NCBI GenBank assembly: GCA_025350945.1
Contig: JANXWW010000324.1
Location: 1-9,987, forward strand
Direction of reading: 5' to 3'
DNA length: 9,987 bases
From: Burkholderiales bacterium
Lineage (GTDB): Bacteria > Pseudomonadota > Gammaproteobacteria > Burkholderiales > Usitatibacteraceae
Shown: piece after piece, positions 1 to 6,196 of the stretch
Position numbering within the stretch: position 1 is the stretch's first letter
Layout: each line of letters starts with the position of its first letter
Notes under the pieces: generated by a model
Database searches by the model: none
Told to the model about the DNA's origin: nothing
What the model saw: only the letters and a program-made list of their open reading frames with translations
Program-made: the position numbers and the translations under genes

Positions 1-320
1 GCTGTTCCAGACCCGTAGGGCCGAGGGCCAGGAAGACCTTCGTCAGAGCCGCCACTGGAAAGTCCCGCCGCGTGAAACGCGTTGACCTTGCTTTCCTCAT
101 TTGCTGAAAATCCAACCGTCACACCGTTTCCACGAGTTGCGGGTTGGCTATCGTAAGGAAGACCGATACCAATAGCTGGTCCTGCGCTGTGCATGTAGTA
201 GACATGCCGCTCCGCGAGGATTCCAGGCCCATACCCAAGGGCTCCAAGCACAGCATCGTAGAAGGTCTTTGACAGTGCGAGATTGTTCGAACCGAGCATG
301 ATGTGGGTGATCATTGACAT
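1..320 (-). CDS. VOC (glyoxalase/bleomycin-resistance fold) family protein, 3' end outside window
   Basis: I read this frame by reverse-complementing the left edge. It opens with ATG at 320 and stays open for 106 codons to the window boundary, so the C-terminus is missing. The N-terminus reads MSMITHIMLGSNNLALSKTF and continues with FYDAVLGALGY, the usual first beta-alpha unit of VOC proteins, with a likely metal-ligand histidine at residue 6. Later come HSAGPAIGIGLPYD, an NGVTVGF strand, a helix containing NAFHAAGL, and GGSDEG-PGPRPYG, a pattern typical of small single-domain VOC proteins of about 120-130 residues. Only about 20 residues should be missing. A good ribosome-binding site (AAGGAG) sits 7 bases before the ATG. 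VOC members are dioxygenases, glyoxalases or drug-binding proteins; the substrate cannot be told here. No functional tie to the dab genes is apparent, and an attC-like site lies upstream. Confidence 0.85.
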   Translation of the reverse strand, partial: MSMITHIMLGSNNLALSKTFYDAVLGALGYGPGILAERHVYYMHSAGPAIGIGLPYDSQPATRGNGVTVGFSANEESKVNAFHAAGLSSGGSDEGLPGPRPYGSGT

Positions 321-377
321 GCGATGACTCCTTGACGTGGGTGCAAAAAAGAGAGGACGAAATGCCGCCTCGGGTCA

Positions 378-406
378 ATTATATGACGTCTAACGTTCGA
401 GCTGAA
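378..406 (-). promoter_or_regulatory. candidate promoter for the VOC gene
   Basis: On the minus strand a perfect TATAAT (383-378) is preceded at a 17-bp spacing by TTCAGC (406-401), a weak -35 that matches three of six consensus bases. It lies about 58 bp upstream of the VOC start codon. The -10 is convincing by eye and the -35 is not. The -35 overlaps the attC-like element, so the promoter would partly lie within it. Confidence 0.35.
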
Positions 407-472
407 CTGCCCGTGGAGGCAGCCCGTAAGTTGGGTGAGTTTCACCCGCTCAACACCAGCGAAACTTTAGGG
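388..472 (-). other. possible degenerate integron attC site (59-base element)
   Basis: Read on the minus strand, the right end has GTTAGAC (394-388), which fits the attC R' consensus GTTRRRY. It is preceded by GTTCAGCTCGAAC, which resembles an L' box. The left end has CCCTAAAG followed by TTTCGCTGG (472-456), which is roughly complementary to the right end, but the core is AAA where AAC is expected. Between them lie two small hairpins: CTGCC/GGCAG (407-411 with 417-421) and GGGTGA/TCACCC (433-438 with 441-446, overlapping at the loop). The length of about 85 bp is normal for attC. The VOC gene begins about 68 bp after the predicted crossover point, as in a gene cassette. No integrase gene is visible and the left core is imperfect, so it may be a relic or a coincidence. 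Confidence 0.35.
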
Positions 473-668
473 TAAGACGCCGTTGGCTAAAGAAAACCCC
501 AGCAAGCGCGTGCACTTTCAGCCATTTATGCCCCAAGAAGAACATCAGTAAATGATTTTTAATGCGACCTGCACTTATTCCTCACCCGACCACATACACA
601 TCAGCATTTCAACTCATCATCATTATCATTGGGGAAGTTATCCCAACATTTTTTAAAACAAAAAATCA
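473..668. other. non-coding gap between the VOC-side element and the dynamin-tail remnant
   Basis: I find no gene-like reading frame, RNA gene or recognised repeat here apart from the hairpin listed separately at 629-654. The right part is AT-rich, with short runs of T and A (649-665) and an ATCATCATTATCATT-like stretch just before the hairpin. Confidence 0.6.
629..654 (+). terminator. hairpin followed by T-run (weak intrinsic terminator candidate)
   Basis: TTGGGG (629-634) pairs with TCCCAA (641-646) across a six-base loop, giving a 6-bp stem with one G-U pair. Two bases later a run of six T follows (649-654) on the plus strand. This has the shape of an intrinsic terminator, but no plus-strand gene precedes it in the window. 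In the minus direction, in which dabBA is transcribed, the stem is not followed by T residues. It may be a remnant or a chance structure. Confidence 0.25.
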
Positions 669-827
669 CTACTGAGTATTGCCCAATAACCCTTCCTGCC
701 CTTCCAACCGCACCCGCGCCTCCGCCAATGCGCTGTGCTTTGATTTAATCACATCCAGATTGCCTCGCAAAACCACAATTCGCTCGGTCAAATCCAGCTC
801 GGCAAATTTCACTAATTCAGCGAGCTA
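669..827 (-). pseudogene. truncated copy of the C-terminus of the dynamin-like GTPase
   Basis: On the minus strand this frame encodes ELVKFAELDLTERIVVLRG, continues with NLDVIKSKHSALAEAR and VRLEGQEGLLGNTQ, and stops at 671-669. Residues 1-39 of this stretch match residues about 637-675 of the intact dynamin-like protein at 31 of 39 positions by hand count. The frame is closed upstream by a TAG three codons before the match, and no plausible ATG start or ribosome-binding site exists. Only the extreme coiled-coil tail is present, with no GTPase domain. The last ten or so codons differ from the intact gene, so homology stops before the stop codon. Many of the differences change the amino acid, consistent with loss of constraint or with origin from a diverged relative. 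It lies 41 bp beyond the dabA stop codon, in the same orientation as the intact gene. Confidence 0.8.
701..820 (-). repeat. direct repeat copy A (dynamin 3'-end homology), left flank of the dab module
   Basis: Aligned without gaps to 6229-6348 (constant offset 5528), about 96 of 120 bases match by hand count. The longest perfect run is 27 bp, at 739-765 against 6267-6293. Similarity fades out at about 701 on one side and about 820-827 on the other. Confidence 0.85.
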
Positions 828-868
828 CAAATATCGCGATGCGATTAACAGGCTGTCAGCAATAGAAA

Positions 869-3454
869 CTAGTCGGCATCCACGTCAATCCAGCGACCTT
901 TGCGGTAGCGCGCAATATGCGCGCGCTCTGTTGGTGGCGCAATTCGAAACAGGTATAACCACTCGTTATCCAGCAGTTGGCGCACCATATCGTGTCGCGC
1001 AATGATCGTATCGATGCTTGTCTGCGGTGCCTCGATAAATACGCTTAACCGTAGTGGCGTGTGTTGCCAGCGATGTCCATCGTGCAATGACTGCATGGAC
1101 AAGCCGATTCGCAGGTCACCGCCATTGCCTTCAAATACCCCAAGCCGCCCACCGACAACGTTATGCAAGACCTTGTTGCCGCTGCCATAGCGTTGATTGT
1201 CGACTGTCGATGCGTAGTACTGCATGTTGATCCAGTTGGTAACAATCATGGGTGCGGTCATGATGAGTTCGAGCACACCAAGTGATGTATCTTGCTGCCA
1301 ATCGTAATCGTGTAAAAACGTGCGCCCTGCAAGGTCAAGATGCCTGGTGCGCGCGCGCGGCGCAACGATAAAGGCTGCGTTATTGGCAAGCGCCCATTCG
1401 GGGCGCACTTCTGCCCAATTGTTTGCGCGTTTATGCAACGCGCGCGCCACACCAGTCGCATCATTGGCGATATCGAGCTGATCGAGGCCTAAATTTTTAG
1501 CGCGCTCGCCGCGTGCTTTAATGCCAGCCTCAGCTAGAGCACGCTTGAGCCAGGCGAGGTCTTCTTGATGGCTTGCAGGCAGTAAATCCAGGTCATAAAG
1601 ATCAACATCGTCTGTGGTTGTGTTGTGCAGCCCGGCAAGAAAATAAATCGCATCGGGAACCTCAATGTCGCGCGCGCGCAATGCCGCGCGAATGGGTGCT
1701 TCATTGAGAAGTGCTGCCAGTGCACGCGCATTTACCTCTCCCGTTTGTCCGCCACAAGCGCCGCAATCCAGACCAGCCGCATGCGGATTATTGGCGCTTT
1801 GGCTGCCGTGCCCCGCCAGCAAAATCAAGCGTGCAAGCGGCTTTCCAGCCAAACCCATTGCGCCTAGAATACCTGCAGCCATATCCGCGCGCGCTTCAAC
1901 CTCAGACGTGGTCGTAGCACCATAGCGTGGACGCAGCGTACTCAAGTGCGCAGACGAAATTCCACTTTTCTCGACAACCGGCGCGGGACCTTCTCGCGCA
2001 ATATTATTTTTAAGCAATTTGCCCGCATAGGCTAAGCCCAATGATTCAACAAATGTAAAGCCTGAGCTGGCGGTGGTGCGAAATTGCTGCCACTGCGCTC
2101 GCCAATTTAAATGCTGCCGACGGCGCGCGCTGATGACTTGCGCCAAATTGGGCTCATCCGCTTCATCGGTAATCGTCATGGCTGGCGACAACAGGCCAGG
2201 CAATTGCGGTCGCGTCATCGCGGTGCCGATGGGTGAATAAGCTACCGGTAGGCCAAAGAATCCCGCAAAGCCAATCGTCTGCACCGCTGGCCCGGATTGC
2301 TCTAGCGCGCGGCGAAATACTTCCGAGCGCACATCAATGCAGAATGCGGCTTGCACTGACGGCGTTTGGGTGTTCGTGTTGGCGACCGGGCGTAGCAAGC
2401 CTGCACAAAGCGGTGTTTGGTAGGCAATTTCAAGCGCACGCTGTAGCAGCCAATCGTGCTCTTGCTGATGCTCTTGTTCGAGACTCACCGCGACATTCGG
2501 GCCCGTGGTGGCGGTGGCGCCATCATAACTATAGTAACGATTGTATTCATGCCAATGCGTTGCCCATTTGGCAACCAGCTGCGCGCGATTGCCTGCATCC
2601 ATATCGAGCAGCAACCATTCCCACGCAAGACGCACCGCCAGTAGCTGCACGATATCGTCGCGACTCGTATTAGCCTTGCCGACTAGCGCGCCTTGCCAAC
2701 GCTGATACGCGCACCAGGATGCCCAGCCGTTTACCGACAGCAGCAACGCGTGAAAATAATCCTCCTGCTGCGACGGCTCTATGCCGAGCGCCTGCGTTGC
2801 TTGTGCGATGACTTCAAGCGGGTTTGTTGGCAGTATCGACACATTTTGCGCAAAATTGTTGTAGCCCATCAGCAGTTTGCTGCTCAAATCATGTGAGGCA
2901 TGATCGCGCCACACCGCATAGAGCCCGCCGCACGTTTTCGGCGACCACGTCGCTTGATGGGTATCAAAATAGGCTGCGCAATGTTGGCTGATTTGATGCG
3001 TCACAAAATCTTGCCACGCCATGTTGTGAGATAAATCGCGGCGCCGATCAATCACATTGGTCATGAGCGGCACACGCTTGGCCGCTACTGCTGATGTGGC
3101 TGCTGATGCTGCTGATACAGCTGGCTCCTCGATACAACTCACCAGCATGTCGAGCGTGCAGGTAGCATCCGTTTGCTTGATCGCCTCCGTAAGGTGCGCC
3201 GTATTAAACCGTCCCTCCTGCCAAAGCTGACGGTAAAACATGCGCGGCATCGTCATCGTTGCGCCGCTACAGCGCGCGAGTTTGTGCGCGGCGGACTCGA
3301 TGGGTTCTTTGAAAAATCCCCAGTACGGATTGACCGCAATAAATTGATCGAGCGGCCAGGTCGGCGCGATACGCTGGCAGGCAATTTCAAGTGCGCTATC
3401 AATTGCGTTTATTGTTGGCTTGGTAATTTTATCGAGCGCGGCAGTCTGGCTCAT
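869..3454 (-). CDS. dabA: DabA, zinc-binding subunit of the DAB inorganic-carbon accumulation complex (UPF0753/DUF2309)
   Basis: The product has 861 residues, full length for the family. DabA proteins are large cytoplasmic zinc proteins distantly related to beta-carbonic anhydrases. With DabB they form a membrane complex thought to hydrate CO2 to bicarbonate in one direction, driven by a cation gradient. The expected metal-site residues are all visible: C372 and D374 in AAFCIDVRSEVFRR, and H549 and C564 in LLAGHGSQ...GLDCGACGG. The 15-residue spacing of the last two matches the characterised Halothiobacillus enzyme (C351, D353, H524, C539, from memory). Other family signatures are PLDQFIAVNPYWGF near residue 34 and a C-terminal segment ending RKGRWIDVDAD. 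An alanine-rich stretch at 111-127 looks like a flexible linker. The ATG overlaps the dabB stop as ATGA, with GAAAGAAG just upstream, so translation is probably coupled to dabB. No sign of damage. Confidence 0.95.
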   Translation of the reverse strand: MSQTAALDKITKPTINAIDSALEIACQRIAPTWPLDQFIAVNPYWGFFKEPIESAAHKLARCSGATMTMPRMFYRQLWQEGRFNTAHLTEAIKQTDATCTLDMLVSCIEEPAVSAASAATSAVAAKRVPLMTNVIDRRRDLSHNMAWQDFVTHQISQHCAAYFDTHQATWSPKTCGGLYAVWRDHASHDLSSKLLMGYNNFAQNVSILPTNPLEVIAQATQALGIEPSQQEDYFHALLLSVNGWASWCAYQRWQGALVGKANTSRDDIVQLLAVRLAWEWLLLDMDAGNRAQLVAKWATHWHEYNRYYSYDGATATTGPNVAVSLEQEHQQEHDWLLQRALEIAYQTPLCAGLLRPVANTNTQTPSVQAAFCIDVRSEVFRRALEQSGPAVQTIGFAGFFGLPVAYSPIGTAMTRPQLPGLLSPAMTITDEADEPNLAQVISARRRQHLNWRAQWQQFRTTASSGFTFVESLGLAYAGKLLKNNIAREGPAPVVEKSGISSAHLSTLRPRYGATTTSEVEARADMAAGILGAMGLAGKPLARLILLAGHGSQSANNPHAAGLDCGACGGQTGEVNARALAALLNEAPIRAALRARDIEVPDAIYFLAGLHNTTTDDVDLYDLDLLPASHQEDLAWLKRALAEAGIKARGERAKNLGLDQLDIANDATGVARALHKRANNWAEVRPEWALANNAAFIVAPRARTRHLDLAGRTFLHDYDWQQDTSLGVLELIMTAPMIVTNWINMQYYASTVDNQRYGSGNKVLHNVVGGRLGVFEGNGGDLRIGLSMQSLHDGHRWQHTPLRLSVFIEAPQTSIDTIIARHDMVRQLLDNEWLYLFRIAPPTERAHIARYRKGRWIDVDAD

Positions 3455-5097
3455 GGGGCTTCTTTCAAGGATGGTTTGGCAATGACCCGCGCATCATTTG
3501 TGCGATTCTTGAGCGGCCAAACGCGGAACGTCAAGCGCGTAAAAAGCTCGTCCAGATAAAGACCGTGGTAAAACAGCGGGTAAAGACGCTGCGCGATTGC
3601 GCCATCAGGGCGAGCATGGATAAGACTCTGCAAAATAAATAGCAGCAAAAATGACACCAGCACAAATATCACTGTCCAGTTCGCGACATCTGTCTTAGGC
3701 AGCAACACGAAACGCGCAAACAAATGATGCAGGCCGATATAGGCCATCGCCACGGCGAATGCACTGACAATAAATGCAACCGGCTGCCACCCACCTGCAC
3801 GCGCTGCGCCGCTTGATAGCAGCGGCGCCAGCGCCATGCAAATAATCACTGAAAGCACAACGAGCGACATCGATTGTGTTATCTCAACATTCCAGACAAA
3901 TGCGGCTGCCGCGACTACCAGCGCGCCAACAAAGGCAGCAACCATATTCGTGACAAGGCTCACTGGGCTGCGCGGTGCCAACATTTGTTGCAAACGCGAT
4001 TGCTCCACCGCGCCGCCCGCACCGAGAAAGGCGTGTGCCTTGTATAGCGAGTGCGCCACCAGATGCAGAAGTGCCAGCTCATAGGCACCCAATCCACATT
4101 GCATCAGCATAAATCCCATCTGCGCGCATGTTGACCAGGCAAGCATCACCTTGATGCTGATTCTGGTCATCATCACCAGTGCCGCAACGCACGCCGTGAG
4201 CGCGCCCGCCACAACCAATAGCGCCTGCGCAGCAGGCACTTCGCTGATCAACACGGATAAGCGAATCAGCACAAAGCCGCCCAAATTCACCACACCTGCG
4301 TGCAGTAACGCCGAGACGGGTGTTGGTGCCTCCATCACTTGAATCAGCCAGCCGTGCAATGGCAACTGTGCACACTTTAGAAGCGCTGTTATTACGATCA
4401 ACAATGCCGCGACTTGTAGTGAAACTGGCAACGTCGGTAGCGCTTGTATCTTTATCAGAATTTCGTCAATTTCAAGTGTGCCTAGTGCATGTGCGATTAA
4501 CGCAATTGAGATGAAAATACACGCATCAGCCACGCGGCTGGCAAGAAATTTTTTATGTGCGGCAATTTGTGCGGCGGGGCGGTCCTGATAAAACGTCAAT
4601 AGCTGATGCAGTGCCAGGCTCGTGCCTAGCCACGCGAATGCGAGCATCAGTACATTATTGGTGACGATAACAATACATACCAACGCCAGTGTCAGCATGA
4701 GCGCGCGGATATAGCGCGTCTGGTTTGGCTCTCCAGCAAGATATGTATGCGAGAAACCAACAATAACCCATCCGATAAAGGTGACCAGCAATAGCATCAC
4801 CGCGCTGAGCGCGTCTGCCCGTAAGCTTAAGGTAAGCGTGCCGAATTCGCCGAACGACAATACGCTTAAGCCTGAAATAACGATTGGCTTACTCATTGCC
4901 AGCAAAACAGCAAACCCAAGCGCCATAAAAACCGCCGCGCCAGATAACAGGCGCGCCGGTCCCCAGCGCGCGCCATGGCGGGGAGCGGGCAAACATGCAA
5001 CCAGAAAATACCCTAATGGCATAGCGGCAAGTAGCGCGCCGATTAGGCCGGGCATGCCAAGTGTGTAGCTTGATCCAGCAAAAATTGCAGTATTCAT
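3451..5097 (-). CDS. dabB: DabB, NuoL/MrpA-like membrane subunit of the DAB inorganic-carbon complex
   Basis: A very hydrophobic protein of the proton-conducting membrane transporter family (complex I NuoL, Mrp antiporter), with a dozen or more apparent membrane segments. With the start at 5097 it has 548 residues. Family landmarks are LLKCAQLPLHGWL (lysine 241), MEAPTPVSALLHAG (255-268), and HLVAHSLYKAHAFLGAG (345-361, lysine 353). It should conduct H+ or Na+ and couple this to DabA, anchoring DabA at the inner membrane. The frame is open to an earlier ATG at 5175. I prefer the internal ATG at 5097 because the extra 26 residues are polar, AT-rich and lie over the control region. Neither start has a strong ribosome-binding site, and ATG 5055 is a third option. 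At the position where NuoL has its TM5 glutamate (FWEG), this protein reads AWLG. The gene is first in a dabB-dabA operon. Confidence 0.93.
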   Translation of the reverse strand: MNTAIFAGSSYTLGMPGLIGALLAAMPLGYFLVACLPAPRHGARWGPARLLSGAAVFMALGFAVLLAMSKPIVISGLSVLSFGEFGTLTLSLRADALSAVMLLLVTFIGWVIVGFSHTYLAGEPNQTRYIRALMLTLALVCIVIVTNNVLMLAFAWLGTSLALHQLLTFYQDRPAAQIAAHKKFLASRVADACIFISIALIAHALGTLEIDEILIKIQALPTLPVSLQVAALLIVITALLKCAQLPLHGWLIQVMEAPTPVSALLHAGVVNLGGFVLIRLSVLISEVPAAQALLVVAGALTACVAALVMMTRISIKVMLAWSTCAQMGFMLMQCGLGAYELALLHLVAHSLYKAHAFLGAGGAVEQSRLQQMLAPRSPVSLVTNMVAAFVGALVVAAAAFVWNVEITQSMSLVVLSVIICMALAPLLSSGAARAGGWQPVAFIVSAFAVAMAYIGLHHLFARFVLLPKTDVANWTVIFVLVSFLLLFILQSLIHARPDGAIAQRLYPLFYHGLYLDELFTRLTFRVWPLKNRTNDARVIAKPSLKEAP

Positions 5098-5250
5098 GCG
5101 GTTTTCATAATTTATTAGAAACGATGATTCACTGTAAACACAATCCTTCTTTCTGTAAAATTCATATATATTCAACTATCGTTCTGTTTATATGATCAAT
5201 TGATTTGCGCTCCCTATCCTCATCCCCATCCCCAACTACCGCCCACCATC
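5098..5250. promoter_or_regulatory. divergent control region between dabB and the LysR gene
   Basis: This 153-bp interval is AT-rich on the dabB side and C-rich on the regulator side. LysR proteins usually bind such divergent intervals. Visible elements are: a perfect 10-bp palindrome ATCAATTGAT (5195-5204); the inverted pair AGAAACGAT (5117-5125) and ATCGTTCT (5178-5185); and three related motifs, CTGTAAA at 5132, CTGTAAA at 5153 and CTGTTTA at 5184, spaced 21 and 31 bp apart, close to whole helical turns. I could not pick a convincing -35/-10 pair for either gene. The C-rich run at 5216-5245 resembles, loosely, the intergenic repeat at 9263-9310. Confidence 0.5.
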
Positions 5251-6180
5251 ATGTCCCGCCTCAATTACCATCACCTGCATTATTTTTGGGCCGTTGCCAA
5301 ACAAGGCAACCTGACGCGTGCGGCAGCGCAACTTCATGTGTCGCAGTCAGCGCTATCGACGCAGATTCGTCAGCTTGAGGAACAGCTGGGTAATGCGCTT
5401 TTTATTCGCGAAGGTCGCAGCCTCCATTTGACCGAAGCGGGTCGCGTTGCGCTCAATTACGCTGAAACTATTTTTACCAAAGGCAACGAGCTCACGTCGT
5501 TGATGCGTGGCGGTACCGGTGGCGTGGGCGGTTCGCGCAGCGGGCGTCAGGTGTTGCGTATCGGTGGCGTGGCAACGCTCTCGCGTAATTTTCAGGAAAA
5601 TTTTATTAAGCCATTGCTGCAACGCGCCGATGTTTCGCTGGTGCTGCAGTCTGGCAGCCTTGACGATTTACTCGCGCGGCTGTCGATTCACAATCTTGAT
5701 ATGGTGCTGTCGAATCGGCGCGTACACAGCGATGTTAATCATCCCTGGCGTTGCCGCCGCATTGCCCGCCAGCCGGTGAGTTTGGTCGGTGCCAAGCGTG
5801 GGCGCGGCAAGGCTTTTCGTTTCCCCGATGATCTTGCACACGTACCGCTGCTACTACCGAGCCGCGATAGCGACATTCGCGCAGGTTTTGATGTACTCGT
5901 CGATCAGCTTGGGATCACCTGCCAAATCATCGCCGAAGTGGATGATATGGCTATGCTGCGCTTGCTTGCACGCAATTTGGCGCATGACGCGCAATGTGTT
6001 GCGCTGCTACCAACGGTGGTGGTACAAGATGAGCTACGCAGCGGGCGATTGCACGAATACTGCGTGGTGCCGCAGTTGAATGAGAATTTTTATGCGATCA
6101 CGGTGGTGCGACATTTTGAGCCGCCGTTACTCAAAGCGCTCTTGAAACAGTCCGGGGCGGAAGTGCTTGGTGCGCTTTGA
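5251..6180 (+). CDS. LysR-family regulator, NhaR-like, divergent from dabBA
   Basis: The product has 309 residues from the ATG at 5251, a normal LysR length. The N-terminal winged helix-turn-helix is clear: LNYHHLHYFWAVAKQGNLTRAAAQLHVSQSALSTQIRQLEEQLG (residues 4-47), then LFIREGRSLHLTEAG. The LNYHHLHYFW start is characteristic of NhaR-type regulators, which in E. coli activate the Na+/H+ antiporter gene nhaA. A glycine-rich linker (residues 87-98) leads into a substrate-binding effector domain to the C-terminus. NhaR-like genes often accompany dab operons, and the divergent layout suggests it controls dabBA; the signal (CO2/bicarbonate, Na+ or pH) is inference. The frame extends upstream to an ATG at 5200, but that would add a low-complexity PYPHPHPQLPP leader, so 5251 is chosen. 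No Shine-Dalgarno sequence precedes it. Its stop lies 16 bp from the stop of the convergent dynamin gene. Confidence 0.9.
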   Translation: MSRLNYHHLHYFWAVAKQGNLTRAAAQLHVSQSALSTQIRQLEEQLGNALFIREGRSLHLTEAGRVALNYAETIFTKGNELTSLMRGGTGGVGGSRSGRQVLRIGGVATLSRNFQENFIKPLLQRADVSLVLQSGSLDDLLARLSIHNLDMVLSNRRVHSDVNHPWRCRRIARQPVSLVGAKRGRGKAFRFPDDLAHVPLLLPSRDSDIRAGFDVLVDQLGITCQIIAEVDDMAMLRLLARNLAHDAQCVALLPTVVVQDELRSGRLHEYCVVPQLNENFYAITVVRHFEPPLLKALLKQSGAEVLGAL

Positions 6181-6196
6181 ACAGAGCAGCGACAGA

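Noticed and set aside
148..378. Minus-strand frame of 76 codons
   Set aside because: It is a shadow of the VOC gene, which lies in another minus-strand frame with a proper ribosome-binding site and family motifs.
655..720. Terminator for the dabBA operon
   Set aside because: A T-run exists on the minus strand near 665-660, but only a very weak, short dyad precedes it.
679..1005. Plus-strand frame of 108 codons
   Set aside because: It runs antisense over the dynamin-tail remnant and the dabA 3' end, and resembles no protein family. The minus-strand reading explains the sequence better.
3080..3125. GCTGCTGAT-like short tandem repetition within dabA
   Set aside because: It encodes the alanine-rich linker of DabA and is too short and imperfect to count as a separate repeat element.
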